Counted from the first letter of the stretch, positions 8,840 through 18,059 are shown. The stretch: DNA of 64,000 nt from an uncultured Syntrophobacterales bacterium (GCA_903928915.1 CAIYSL010000119.1:1-64000), one strand, 5' to 3'. Numbers and translations: made by a program. Notes: generated by a model from the letters alone, not told the origin.

Positions 8840-8866
8840 CCTTCCGGAAAAAACAACGTCTTATCA

Positions 8867-10258
8867 ATGAAATCAGAGACAGCGATGGGTCTGTTCCGCT
8901 TCGGCCGCTACTTCCGGATCGCGCCGTTCGACACCACCACCCCGGAGGGGCGGATAGACGAGCGCTACCGCCGGGCTGCATGGTCGACCGTCACCAATCT
9001 CCTGAGCAAGGGGCTGGCGATGGCCGTCATCCTGCTGGGCGTCCACTGGACCGTCTCCTACCTGGGCGCAGAGCGGTTCGGTATCTGGATGACGATCGCG
9101 AGCTTCGCCGCAATGCTCACCTTTCTCGACCTGGGGGTGGGCAATGCGCTCGTCAACCACGTGGCGGAACGCGCGGCCCGGGATGACCCTGCCGCACTGG
9201 AGACGGCCATCAGCGGCGGGCTGGGGTTCCTGGGGCTGATCGGCGGCGCCGTAACGGCGGTGCTGGCGCTGCTCGCCGCGCTGTTGCCCTGGGCGGGGCT
9301 GATCAAAGTTGCAGACCCGCAGCTGGTGGAGGAAACGCGGCGCGCGGCCTTGCTGTTTGCGCCCCTATTCGGCATAAACCTGTTCGCGGCGGGCATCCAG
9401 CGGGTGTTCTGGGGGCTCCAGCGGGCGTTCGAGGGTCACGCCGCGGCGGCGATCGCGTCGGTCCTGGCGATCGCGGCGCTGTGGGTTGCCGCGCACCACC
9501 GGGCCGGCGTGACGGTTCTGCTCGCCGTCACCCTGGGGATTCAGTCGCTCGCGGCCGTTCCGCTGCTTGTGCTCCTCATCGCCCGCCGGCAGATCAGCAT
9601 CAGGGCGATGCGCAGCGCAACCCGCAGCGAGGGGGGCGCGCTGTTCCGTGCGGGCAGTCTGTTTCTGGTCCTGCAGGTCGGGACGATGATCGGATGGGGC
9701 GCCGACAGTCTGATCATCTCCGGCACCCTGGGGGCGGCATCGGTGGCCCTGTATGCCCTCACCCAGCGGTTGTTCCAGTTCGCCTCGCAGCCCCTCGCCA
9801 CGGTCAATGCGCCGCTGTGGGGCGCCTACTCGGACGCCCGGGCGCGCGGGGACCGGCAGTTCATCCGGCAGACGCTGCGGCGCAGCATGACGCTGACCTT
9901 TGCCGTCGCAACCGCGGGCGTGGTGCTGATTTCCCTGACCAGCGACTGGCTCCTCGATCGCTGGACCGGGGGCACGGTGCGGGTCCCGCAATCCTTCATC
10001 AACGTCTTTGCGGTCCTGGTAATTCTTGAATGCTGCGGCAATGCCTTCGCCATGTTCCTGAACGGGATGCAGATCGTGCGGCCGCAGGTGGTGGTCGTCG
10101 TCCTGTTTTGCGCGCTGACGCTCCCGGTGAAGATACTCGGCGTTCACCAGGGGGGGCTCACGGTGATCCCGCTTGCCACCGTGATCGTGTATGCCTCCAT
10201 CCACCTCTTCTTTTACGGATGGTACTTCCGGAGGACCCTGAAATCCCTGCTTGCCTAG
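8867..10258 (+). CDS. Wzx-like polysaccharide flippase
   Basis: This protein of about 463 residues has some twelve hydrophobic segments and the arrangement of the MOP/oligosaccharide flippase superfamily (for example SYLGAERFGIWMTIASFAA near the N-terminus and LFQFASQPLATVNAPLWGAY in the middle). It would flip an undecaprenyl-linked glycan to the periplasm. The promoter at 8811-8839 means translation starts at 8867 or at 8885; the latter has GAGA about 7 bases upstream. It heads a plus-strand pair with a methyltransferase. An ABC exporter (Wzm/Wzt) also occurs in the window, so the two may serve different glycans. Confidence 0.83.
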   Translation: MKSETAMGLFRFGRYFRIAPFDTTTPEGRIDERYRRAAWSTVTNLLSKGLAMAVILLGVHWTVSYLGAERFGIWMTIASFAAMLTFLDLGVGNALVNHVAERAARDDPAALETAISGGLGFLGLIGGAVTAVLALLAALLPWAGLIKVADPQLVEETRRAALLFAPLFGINLFAAGIQRVFWGLQRAFEGHAAAAIASVLAIAALWVAAHHRAGVTVLLAVTLGIQSLAAVPLLVLLIARRQISIRAMRSATRSEGGALFRAGSLFLVLQVGTMIGWGADSLIISGTLGAASVALYALTQRLFQFASQPLATVNAPLWGAYSDARARGDRQFIRQTLRRSMTLTFAVATAGVVLISLTSDWLLDRWTGGTVRVPQSFINVFAVLVILECCGNAFAMFLNGMQIVRPQVVVVVLFCALTLPVKILGVHQGGLTVIPLATVIVYASIHLFFYGWYFRRTLKSLLA

Positions 10259-10268
10259 GAAGCCGCCT

Positions 10269-11159
10269 ATGCCCTGCCCGATCTGCAAAAGCCCGCTGAC
10301 CGACTGCTTCACGGCCCGGGTGCTCAACAAGTACGACGCCCGGTACCGGGTGTGCGACTCCTGCGGGTTTCTCGGCGCCCACAGCCCCCACTGGCTTGCC
10401 GAGGCCCACGCCCGCGCCATCGCCGACGCGGACACCGGCATGGTGCTCCGCAACCTGTCGCTTGCCCCCCGGATCGCCGGGGTCCTGTACTGGGCGCTGG
10501 CCGAACGCGGCACGGGCCGGTATCTCGACACCGCCGGCGGGTACGGAATGCTGACGCGGCTGATGCGCGACCTGGGGTTCGACTTCCACTGGCACGACGA
10601 CTACTGCCCGAACGTGCTCGCACCGGGGTTCTCGTTCCGGCAGGAGTCCCGGCCGTACCGGGCGGTCACGGCCGTCGAGGTGTTCGAACACCTGCCGGAC
10701 CCGAAGGGCTTTGTGGAAGAAACGCTCGCCATGGCGGCGGCCGGCACGCTCATCTTTACGACCCTGTTGTACGAGGGACCGCCGCCGCCGCAGTCCTGGT
10801 GGTACTACTCCTTTGCCACCGGGCAGCACGTCGGGTTCTTCCAGCGCCGCACCCTGGAGCGGCTTGCCGCTGAGCTGGGCCTGCAATTCGCCACCGCCCA
10901 GGGGATCCACGTGCTGTCGCGGGAGCCGATCAGCGGCAGGGCCCTCGGATTCGCCGCCCACCGCGCCGTCGCGCTCGGGTCGCTGTGGTGGGTCCGCAAG
11001 CGGCTGGGGGCGAAGACGGTGGCCGACCACGAGTTGATGCTCAGCCGGGGCGGCACGGCGACAGGGCGGGAGGATACGGGGCTGTGCGGCGGGGCCGGCG
11101 GGTTGCGCCCCCGGTCAGGCCCCGAAGAGGCCCCGGCCCGCAAGGATCGCCGCGGCTGA
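10269..11159 (+). CDS. SAM-dependent methyltransferase with N-terminal zinc ribbon
   Basis: The start ATG at 10269 has an AGGA-type site 8 bases upstream; a TTG at 10251 in the same frame would overlap the flippase and is less likely. The 296-residue product opens with two CxxC pairs (CPICK and CDSCG, first 35 residues), then a Methyltransf_23-like fold (YLDTAGGYGMLTRLMRD and the post-I signature AVEVFEHLPDPKGFVEE). It would methylate a sugar or its carrier. It follows the flippase by 10 bp. Its 3' end overlaps the convergent VKOR gene by 45 bp. Confidence 0.78.
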   Translation: MPCPICKSPLTDCFTARVLNKYDARYRVCDSCGFLGAHSPHWLAEAHARAIADADTGMVLRNLSLAPRIAGVLYWALAERGTGRYLDTAGGYGMLTRLMRDLGFDFHWHDDYCPNVLAPGFSFRQESRPYRAVTAVEVFEHLPDPKGFVEETLAMAAAGTLIFTTLLYEGPPPPQSWWYYSFATGQHVGFFQRRTLERLAAELGLQFATAQGIHVLSREPISGRALGFAAHRAVALGSLWWVRKRLGAKTVADHELMLSRGGTATGREDTGLCGGAGGLRPRSGPEEAPARKDRRG

Positions 11160-11690
11160 GGGACCCCACGGCCAGGCGCTGCCGTAGGCCGGCGTCGCAG
11201 ACAGGGAAAAGCTGAGAACCACGAACAGATACCCGAGGACCACAACGGGCAGCAAGGGCATCCGCCTCCGCCCGGGCAGCGGAAGTTCGGCTTCCCCCAG
11301 CAGGGAGGCGATTCGGCCCGGCCATCCCGCCGCCCGCCGCGGCGTTTCGTAATTGACGATGAAGGCCAAAAGGAGGGCGGCCCCGAAGGCCAGGCAGTAC
11401 TGACAGAATACCCCGTTTGCGACCTGGAACGCGACCAGGTGAACCTCCACGCCGATCCCCCAGGCCAGCAAGAGGCGCACCAGGTTCGTCTGTCTGAAAA
11501 GCACGGAGCCGATGATCGCCAGCATGTAGGCGCCGCCGACGTACTTGAGGTCGATGCCGAAGAGATCGCCGCGCAGGTAGGAGCAATCGGTCTCGCAGAC
11601 GCTGTAGTAGATCATCGCCGCGATGCCCGCCGCTGCCAGGGCGATCGTCGCGATCGGGCGGTACCTGCCGCTGTTCATCCCTCCGTCCAT
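11115..11690 (-). CDS. VKOR-family membrane thiol oxidase
   Basis: This protein of about 191 residues has four or five hydrophobic segments. The vitamin K epoxide reductase signature is present as a periplasmic cysteine pair CETDC (about residues 28-32) and the redox centre CQYC in a later membrane segment (about 94-97). Bacterial VKOR passes electrons from DsbA-like proteins to quinone and so drives disulfide formation. No DsbA partner is encoded nearby. Start chosen at 11690, with GGAGGGG about 11 bases upstream; 11747 and 11678 are alternatives. Neighbouring Cys-containing secreted proteins are possible clients (inference). Confidence 0.78.
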   Translation of the reverse strand: MDGGMNSGRYRPIATIALAAAGIAAMIYYSVCETDCSYLRGDLFGIDLKYVGGAYMLAIIGSVLFRQTNLVRLLLAWGIGVEVHLVAFQVANGVFCQYCLAFGAALLLAFIVNYETPRRAAGWPGRIASLLGEAELPLPGRRRMPLLPVVVLGYLFVVLSFSLSATPAYGSAWPWGPSAAAILAGRGLFGA

Positions 11691-11751
11691 GCCGTCGTCA
11701 TCCCCTCCCGTGCTTCGCGCCGGCCCCGCCCGCGGCCTGCCGCACACTGCG

Positions 11752-12765
11752 TCAGGCGCCCGGGGCAGCCAGCTCCCGTTTCTTGTCGATGATCCCCTTC
11801 ACCTTGCAGGCCTTGAACGCCGCCCGATAGCCGCGGTGCAGCAGTCCCCGCGTGGCCGCATCCAGCTCGAACCCGGCGGCCGATTTCAGGTTGGCGATCG
11901 CGTCGAGGTTCGCCGCCCCCCTGACGATCTGTGCATACGGTCCGGCGATGGCCCGCCAGATCTCCTCCGCGTCGCCGGTCTCGGTCCAGCGGATGATCTC
12001 CGGCGCGGGGTGGAGACGGCTGAACACGTAATTCGAGTTCCCCTGGCGTTCCAGCCGGCGGCAAAACCCGGGGAAATCGATATCGCGGACCATGACCGAC
12101 AGGGCCTGCTGGTTGTAGACCACCCGCAGCCCCTGCCGGGCAAGGCGGTACCCCAGTTCGATGTCCTCGCAGCCGAAGCGAAACACCGGGTTGAACACCC
12201 CGTACTCCAGCAGGAAGGAGCGCTTGCAGGAGGAGCGTCCGCCCCAGAAGTAGGTGTAGTCGAGCAGCTCGCCGTGTTTCAGGCTGGGGTAGGAAAAGAG
12301 GTGACAATCCACCTCCACCACGAAATGCATCAGGGGCTTGGCGGCGATATCCGGGCTAAGGCGGGTGTGGCCGAGGACCGCGTACTGCGCGGCAGGGTAC
12401 TGCCGGTGGGTCTGCACATGCTCCTCGAGCAGGGCCTCTGCCGCGATGTCGTCGTCGTCCAGGAACAGCACGCAGTCGCCGCGGGAGGCGAACAGACCGT
12501 GGTTCTTGGCCGCCGCCAGGCCGGCATTCCGCTGGAAGAGGGAACGCAGCGGAAGCCGGTCCGCGAAGGAACGGACCACCTGCTCCGTATCGTCCGCCGA
12601 GCCATCGTTTACGACCACCACCTCGAAGCATTCGCGGGGCAGGGACTGCCGGCAGAGGCTCTCCAGCACCCCGGCCAGCAGCGGGGCCCGGTTGTAGGTG
12701 CAGATCACGGCGCTCAACAGCGGAGCGCTGCGGGCCGCTGCGGGGGATGGATCGCGTTCAGACAT
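11752..12765 (-). CDS. Glycosyltransferase family 2
   Basis: This 337-residue GT-A enzyme has LLSAVICTYNRAPLLAGVL (about 16-34), VVVNDGSADDTE, the DxD-like FLDDDDIAAEALLEEH (about 107) and FGCEDIELGYRLARQG near residue 220, a pattern of inverting GT2 enzymes with a catalytic ED. The start ATG at 12765 overlaps the upstream gene by 8 bp. It is the last glycosyltransferase of the minus-strand block beginning at 15912. The acceptor is presumably the O-chain. Donor unknown. Confidence 0.83.
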   Translation of the reverse strand: MSERDPSPAAARSAPLLSAVICTYNRAPLLAGVLESLCRQSLPRECFEVVVVNDGSADDTEQVVRSFADRLPLRSLFQRNAGLAAAKNHGLFASRGDCVLFLDDDDIAAEALLEEHVQTHRQYPAAQYAVLGHTRLSPDIAAKPLMHFVVEVDCHLFSYPSLKHGELLDYTYFWGGRSSCKRSFLLEYGVFNPVFRFGCEDIELGYRLARQGLRVVYNQQALSVMVRDIDFPGFCRRLERQGNSNYVFSRLHPAPEIIRWTETGDAEEIWRAIAGPYAQIVRGAANLDAIANLKSAAGFELDAATRGLLHRGYRAAFKACKVKGIIDKKRELAAPGA

Positions 12766-13468
12766 AGGACTCCACGATGAAGAATGCCTCCATTTTCGAC
12801 AGGTGGGGCCGCGCGGCGAGAAAGCGCTCCATGGTCCCCTTGGCCGCGGCGTAATCGTAGTACGCCACCGGCGGCCGCAGGGAATGGGCAACCGCCGCCG
12901 CATCCACGATCCCCAGGGCAAGCCCGTGCTCTTCGGCAACGCAGGGCCAGACAAAATCGTAGCCCCACCCCATCGGGCTGGCCTCGTCGAAGGGCAAAAA
13001 GTGCCGGTAGGCGCTGCGGTGGAGGGAAAACAGCGGCCCGATCTCCACGAACCGGGTGCGCCGGGCGCTGATGCCGTCCAGCCGCTCGACAAAGGGGTGG
13101 TCGATATAGCTGTCATGGGTCCGCGCCGGCTGGGCCAGGGCGAACCGATGCTGCTCGACCGCGGCGAGATAGTCGTCCACAAACCCCGCCGGCAGCGAGA
13201 TATCGTCGTCGGCCACGAACAGGTATTCGTATCCGGCCGGGTCGATGCCCTCCAGGAGCCGGTTGAGGAGAGCGAATTTGGGGGCCGGCTCCTTCTGATG
13301 CCAGGCCGTCGCCGCCCGCAAATCCGGGGCCGGGGCGGCCTTTCCCAGCGCGACCCATCGCTGCTCCACCGCCCACTGGCGGCTCGCCTCCATCTCCGCC
13401 ATGATCGCGGGGGCGCAGTTCTCCCGATCGGTGAGGTACACCCCCAGGATGAGGACCCGGTTCGTCAT
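12758..13468 (-). CDS. Putative glycosyltransferase (DUF707-like)
   Basis: This 236-residue protein has no standard GT2 N-terminus but shows LNRLLEGIDPAGYEYLFVAD followed by DDIS (about 65-88). An acidic DDD after a hydrophobic strand is what sugar-nucleotide enzymes use, and the later MGWGYDFVWP fits DUF707-type proteins. The start at 13468 (MTNRVLILGVY) overlaps the 815-residue gene by 4 bp; upstream in-frame codons look like overlap noise. Context strongly suggests an O-antigen glycosyltransferase. The family call is from memory of the pattern and is tentative. Confidence 0.6.
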   Translation of the reverse strand: MTNRVLILGVYLTDRENCAPAIMAEMEASRQWAVEQRWVALGKAAPAPDLRAATAWHQKEPAPKFALLNRLLEGIDPAGYEYLFVADDDISLPAGFVDDYLAAVEQHRFALAQPARTHDSYIDHPFVERLDGISARRTRFVEIGPLFSLHRSAYRHFLPFDEASPMGWGYDFVWPCVAEEHGLALGIVDAAAVAHSLRPPVAYYDYAAAKGTMERFLAARPHLSKMEAFFIVESYV

Positions 13469-15912
13469 CGTCTCTGCCGCGCCTCCTCTGCGGCGCCCTC
13501 CCCCTGCGCTTCCCGCGCCTCCTGCGGCAGCGGGAACAGCGCGGCCAGGCGCCGCTGCGTCGCCTCCAGCGAATACTGCTCCCGGAGATGGGCCAGGGCA
13601 TTGGCCGACAGCCGTCCCCACAGCTCGGCATCGCGATACAGCCTGATGACCGCGTCGGCGAAGGCCTCCGGCCGATCGGCAAGCAGGATGTGCCGGCCGT
13701 CGACCAACCCCATCCCCTCCGCGCCGATGGCGGTGGTCACCACGGGCAGACCGTAGGCGATGCTCTGGCCGATCTTTCCCTTCATCCCCGCTCCGTAGCG
13801 CAGCGGCGCCACGAACACCCGGTTCGAGGCGAAACAGGGTCCCACGTCGGCGACGTACCCCAGCGGGTCCACATGGGCGGAACGCAGCGCCTTGATCGAC
13901 GCGGGCATGTTGCTGCCCACGATGGTGAACAGGACGTCCGGGATCGCCTCGACCACCCGGGGGAGGATGCGCTCCACGAAATAGTGCACCGCGTCTTCGT
14001 TGGGCTTGTGCCAGAATCCGCCGATGAACATCAATCCGCGGCGTTCCGCGAAGGGGGTGGCCAGGGGGCGCGGGTCATGGATGTTCGGCAGAACCTCCAC
14101 CCGGGCGGCGGGCAACTCCTGTCGCAGCTGCGCCTCTTCTTCGGGCGTGATGGCCAGGACCATGTCCGCGGCCGCGGCGTTGAACAGCTCGACCCGCCGG
14201 TACCGGTCCACCTGCCCCTTGAGACCGGAGTCCCCGGAGAGTTCCATCTCCCGCTCCATCCGCACCCAGTGCAGGTCCACCGTGTCGAAGGCGACCTCGG
14301 CGTTCAACGCGAAGGCGCGCACCGCGGGCAGATACCTAAACGCGATGTCGGGCCGCGACAGGATGACGTACCGGTATCTCCCGCCGTGCCGGCCCAGGTG
14401 TTCCAGGATGGCAGGATAGCCCTGCAGGGTTTCGACCCCCTGCCCGTCCAGCGCCTGCCGGTAGGTGTCCTGCCCGGCGGTGTTGTCCGCCGCAAAGGCG
14501 AGGCGAAACCCCTGCCCGCAGAGCAGGCGCAGGATTCCGGACATGCGCACCGACCCCGAATCCTTGTCCGGGCTGGGGAAATACTCATCCACCACCAGGA
14601 ACCAGGGGTGGGACGGATCGTACGCACCGGCGCTCTCGGCCATGCGCAGCAGGGGATCGGCATCCTGCAGGAGCTCCTGCGCGGTGTCGGTGTCGATCCT
14701 GGTCTGCCGTTTCAGGTAGGCCGTCCTGCACCACACCCTGGCCCCCCGCGACAGCGGCAGCCGGTGGTATACACGGCGCGCGAGCTGCCGCACCCCGGAA
14801 AACCCCAGCCCGCTCAGGGCGGAGCGGGCAGTGCCGCGCGCGGTGCGCAGCATGACCTTGGCAGTCCTGAGCGGTCCGGTCACCCGCCAGGAGGTCGACT
14901 GGTACAGCTCCGCCAGCTTCTCGTCGCGGCGGGCGACCTCCAGCCGGACATCCGCCAGGCGCTGTTCCGTCGCGGCAAGCGATTGCTTCAGCTGCGCACT
15001 CTCCTGCCGGGACCTGCCCAGCCGGGCCTGGGAAACGGCCAGGTTTGCCTGATCGCGCTTCACCTGACCGTACAGGACCTGTTCCCGCTGGAGGGCGTCC
15101 CGCAAGGCCCGGCTCTCCGTTGCCAGGGCTTCCCGGAAGCGGTGCGCCTCATCCCGGAGCCGGTCCCCCGTTTCCCGGAGCGCAAGACACTGAGTTTCGA
15201 GCAGCGCGAACCGATGCTTGTAGATCACCCGTTCCCCGAGGCTGAAAAAGTACTGTTCCAGGGCGTCGCGCCCCGCAGGGTCGAGGGAAAACCACCCCTT
15301 GACCGGGCTGTCGATCGCGCTGCCCACGCCGAGCAGCCCCAGACCATGGCTGAAGCGGAATTCCACCGCCGGATAGCGGCCCGCCAGCTCCTCCCACAGG
15401 CGCCAGACCCCAAAATCCCGTTCCCGCACCACCGTGTCGTGGAGCAGAACCAGCCCCCGGGCGCTCATCTTGGGCAGCCAGCCCTCGAAGTCGTGCTTCA
15501 CCCCGTCGTAGGTGTGCAGGCCGTCGATGTGCAGCAGGTCGATCGACCCGTCGGAGAAGTGCGGGAGGGCCTGATCGAAGGTGGAGCGGATGAGCGAGGA
15601 GAACCGCCCGAACCGCGGGTCGTGCCACTCCTTCAGGCGGTCGTACACGGAGGAATCGTACCTCCCCGCGTGCTCGTCCCCCTGCCAGGTGTCCACCGCC
15701 CAGCAGCTGGCGGCCGGTTCCAGGCCGCTTGCCGCCTGGCAGAAGGCGCAGTAGGAATCGCCCCGGTGGGTCCCCAGCTCGACGAACACCCGCGGCCGGT
15801 GCAGTTCCATCAGGGCGAAGGCCAGGGGGATCAGGCCATGCCAGGAGGAGACATCGGTGAGACGCTCCGGCATCTGGCTGGCGACAGGGACGAACAGGGG
15901 AGAAAAACTCAT
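13465..15912 (-). CDS. Methyltransferase-coiled coil-glycosyltransferase (GT4) fusion
   Basis: One uninterrupted frame encodes 815 residues in three parts. Residues about 30-215 form a Methyltransf_24-like domain (VFVELGTHRGDSYCAF, then DLLHIDGLHTYDGVKHDFEGW and LVLLHDT). Residues about 240-345 are a charged, heptad-like coiled coil ending in ELYQSTSWRVTGPLR, a linker found in many chain-modifying O-antigen enzymes. Residues about 425-800 are a GT4 domain with GGFWHKPNEDA and PLRYGAGMKGKIGQSIAYGL. The coiled coil may act as a ruler or scaffold coupling methylation to chain synthesis (inference). A sigma70-like promoter lies 60-90 bp upstream. Confidence 0.85.
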   Translation of the reverse strand: MSFSPLFVPVASQMPERLTDVSSWHGLIPLAFALMELHRPRVFVELGTHRGDSYCAFCQAASGLEPAASCWAVDTWQGDEHAGRYDSSVYDRLKEWHDPRFGRFSSLIRSTFDQALPHFSDGSIDLLHIDGLHTYDGVKHDFEGWLPKMSARGLVLLHDTVVRERDFGVWRLWEELAGRYPAVEFRFSHGLGLLGVGSAIDSPVKGWFSLDPAGRDALEQYFFSLGERVIYKHRFALLETQCLALRETGDRLRDEAHRFREALATESRALRDALQREQVLYGQVKRDQANLAVSQARLGRSRQESAQLKQSLAATEQRLADVRLEVARRDEKLAELYQSTSWRVTGPLRTAKVMLRTARGTARSALSGLGFSGVRQLARRVYHRLPLSRGARVWCRTAYLKRQTRIDTDTAQELLQDADPLLRMAESAGAYDPSHPWFLVVDEYFPSPDKDSGSVRMSGILRLLCGQGFRLAFAADNTAGQDTYRQALDGQGVETLQGYPAILEHLGRHGGRYRYVILSRPDIAFRYLPAVRAFALNAEVAFDTVDLHWVRMEREMELSGDSGLKGQVDRYRRVELFNAAAADMVLAITPEEEAQLRQELPAARVEVLPNIHDPRPLATPFAERRGLMFIGGFWHKPNEDAVHYFVERILPRVVEAIPDVLFTIVGSNMPASIKALRSAHVDPLGYVADVGPCFASNRVFVAPLRYGAGMKGKIGQSIAYGLPVVTTAIGAEGMGLVDGRHILLADRPEAFADAVIRLYRDAELWGRLSANALAHLREQYSLEATQRRLAALFPLPQEAREAQGEGAAEEARQRR

Positions 15913-15971
15913 AGCACCATCACGATCGTTACGACGTTATATCGATACGTTCCCGGTTTTTTCGCGTGACG

Positions 15972-16000
15972 ACGATAGTAGAAGCACCCCTGCCTGTCAA
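15972..16000 (-). promoter_or_regulatory. Sigma70-like promoter for the 15912-11115 gene block
   Basis: On the minus strand TTGACA (16000-15995) is followed by 17 bases and TATCGT (15977-15972, four of six matches). It lies in the only sizeable gap (15913-16160) of this minus-strand block and would start transcription near 15965, about 50 bases before the 815-residue fusion gene. Confidence 0.5.
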
Positions 16001-16160
16001 GGCGATTTTCGCGCCGGTCTCGCACAGCGGGGTAGGGAAAACGGGCAACAGGGGCCGGCCTGATCCGTCCCCGGGATGCGAACGACCGGGGCGCAAGAGC
16101 CGCACCCGGGGCGGCAGGCGCGTCCTGCTCAGTCTGCACTGAACATGCCGGAGCGGGGGT

Positions 16161-16751
16161 TCAGATCCTGCGCAGCAGATAGTGCCGGAAACTCCGCTTC
16201 CAGGAGGCCCATTTCGACGCGGCCGGTTTCCGGCATACGAGAACGGTATCCCGCCACAGGTCGGCCTCGTCCTCCGGGGCGGTTGTTCCTTGCCGTCTGT
16301 AGACCTCGGCAACCGTCAAGGAAGCGAATCGGGCGAGCGCAGCGAAGCCGTCGGGATAGAAGCGCCAACAATCCACCGGATGGCGGTGTTCGAAACCGCT
16401 CGAAGGGGCGATCAGGCAACAGATCCCTTCCGGTTTCAAGACCCTGCCAATTTCGAGCATCGTCAACCAGAAGAATTCGATGTGCTCGAAGGCCTGCCCC
16501 GAAATCAGGACATCCACGGAATTCGACGGTATTTCGCGCCAGCAGTAGGGATCCCGGAGCACCAGGTCCACGTTCTGGCCCGCGGCCAGGTCGACCCCGC
16601 AATACCTCCAGGGGGGCACCGCGAACAAGTCCCGGTAGGAACCGTTGACGTCGAGGCTCCCGAGGTCGAGGATGTACAGCGGCTCGTTTGTTCTGGCCTC
16701 CAGGTACTTGGTGCGGAACGCCCGCATGTTATCCCGGGAACTGCGGTGCAC
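16161..16751 (-). CDS. SAM-dependent methyltransferase (Methyltransf_11 type)
   Basis: This 196-residue class I methyltransferase shows motif I in LYILDLGSLDVNGSYRD (about 25-41), YCGVDLAAGQNVD (motif II) and SVDVLISGQAFEHIEFFWL (motif IV region, about 78-96). It overlaps the 3' end of the Wzt gene by 23 bp and is the last gene before the 248-bp gap. In many ABC-exporter O-antigen systems a methyltransferase caps the growing chain and Wzt reads the cap; adjacency to Wzt makes that role attractive here, as inference. Confidence 0.8.
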   Translation of the reverse strand: MHRSSRDNMRAFRTKYLEARTNEPLYILDLGSLDVNGSYRDLFAVPPWRYCGVDLAAGQNVDLVLRDPYCWREIPSNSVDVLISGQAFEHIEFFWLTMLEIGRVLKPEGICCLIAPSSGFEHRHPVDCWRFYPDGFAALARFASLTVAEVYRRQGTTAPEDEADLWRDTVLVCRKPAASKWASWKRSFRHYLLRRI

Positions 16752-18033
16752 GGCCTTTGCCCTCCTGAAAGAATCCGACTTTGGTGCTCGGGATGGACAG
16801 GATCGCGCCGGGGATCCTGACCGGAACGCTCTTGAAGATCAGGGCATCGTACAGGAAGTGGCACTGCCGGTGATCCGCCAACACCCCGTCGGCGATGGCA
16901 ACCGTCAGCGCATACTCCCCCTCGACGATGTTCGGCCAGGCGTCGAGTTGAAACGTGACGACATACCGCTGCCCGGCCGACAGCGCGGGCAGTCCGGTCC
17001 TGATCAGGTCCGTATTGTCGCCGAGGATATCGCGTCCCAGCCGGTCCTTGACGATGAACCCGACGATGGGCCGCGCGATATCTCCGTGGGCATGGAGCGC
17101 CACACCGATCTCGCAGGGCTGCCCGGAATAAGCGACGCCGTTTCGCGCCCCCTGGCTCACGAGACGCACCGCCTCGATTGTGACCCGGTGGTCTCCGAAC
17201 TGCCGCACCCCTGCGTCCACCGGGACGAACCCGCAGGGGGGAAAGCCCTCCGGGGCATCCTGACCGCCCCCCGCGACGAACTCCGCGGGTCCGCTGTCGC
17301 CCTCGTACATGAACTGGAGGTATTTTTCCACGACGTACTTCGGGGGGCCGTCCATCCTGATCCTGCCCGACTCGACCCAGACCGCCCGGGAGCAGAGCTC
17401 GACCACCGCGCCGGTGTCGTGCGACACGAACAGGACGGTCCCCGTCCGGCAGAAGGCCCTGATCCGCGCCATGCATTTCTGCTGAAACCGCGCATCGCCC
17501 ACGGCTAGCGCCTCGTCCACCACCAGGATGTCCGGCGACACGTTGATCGCGACGGCAAAGGCCAGCCGGACGTACATCCCGCTGGAATAGGTCTTGACCG
17601 GCTGGTCGATGAAGCTGCCGATATCGGCGAAGGCGGCGATCTGTTCGTACCGCGCATCGACCGCGGACCGGGAAATCCCCATGATCGCCGAGCTCAGGTA
17701 GACATTCTCCCGCCCCGTGAACTCGGGGTTGAATCCCGCCCCCAACTCCAGCAGCGCCGCGACCTGGCCGCTCACCCGCAGTTCCCCTTCGGTCGGGGTC
17801 AAGGTGCCGCAGATGATCTGCAGCAGCGTCGATTTCCCGGATCCGTTGGACCCGATCACCCCGACCGTCTCCCCCTTGCGGATGGTGAAGGTCGCGCCGC
17901 GGAGGGCCCAGAACTCCCGATAGAGACGCCGTCGCGTCCGCCAGAAGGACTGCTTCAGCCGGTCCAGCGGCTGCGCGTAGATCTGGTAGCACTTGCCCAC
18001 ATTGTCGGCTTGGATCGCCACATCACGCGACAT
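16729..18033 (-). CDS. wzt: O-antigen ABC exporter ATPase with chain-recognition domain
   Basis: The 434-residue protein begins at ATG 18033 (MSRDVAIQADNVGKCYQIYA); the open frame further upstream belongs to the overlap with the permease gene. The ATPase half has Walker A GSNGSGKST (about 63-71), signature YSSGMYVRLAFA, Walker B ILVVDEALAVGD and the H-loop FVSHD. A beta-rich C-terminal domain (about 295-430) is of the Wzt_C type, which in E. coli O8/O9a binds the modified non-reducing end of the O-polysaccharide. With Wzm 26 bp upstream it would export a finished chain across the inner membrane. Confidence 0.92.
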   Translation of the reverse strand: MSRDVAIQADNVGKCYQIYAQPLDRLKQSFWRTRRRLYREFWALRGATFTIRKGETVGVIGSNGSGKSTLLQIICGTLTPTEGELRVSGQVAALLELGAGFNPEFTGRENVYLSSAIMGISRSAVDARYEQIAAFADIGSFIDQPVKTYSSGMYVRLAFAVAINVSPDILVVDEALAVGDARFQQKCMARIRAFCRTGTVLFVSHDTGAVVELCSRAVWVESGRIRMDGPPKYVVEKYLQFMYEGDSGPAEFVAGGGQDAPEGFPPCGFVPVDAGVRQFGDHRVTIEAVRLVSQGARNGVAYSGQPCEIGVALHAHGDIARPIVGFIVKDRLGRDILGDNTDLIRTGLPALSAGQRYVVTFQLDAWPNIVEGEYALTVAIADGVLADHRQCHFLYDALIFKSVPVRIPGAILSIPSTKVGFFQEGKGRAPQFPG

Positions 18034-18059
18034 ACGGACCTTCCCGCAGAAAAAACCCG

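Noticed and set aside
8807-8866. Flippase start at the upstream ATG 8807
   Set aside because: A near-consensus promoter at 8811-8839 would place the transcript start after this codon, and the extra residues do not look like a flippase N-terminus.
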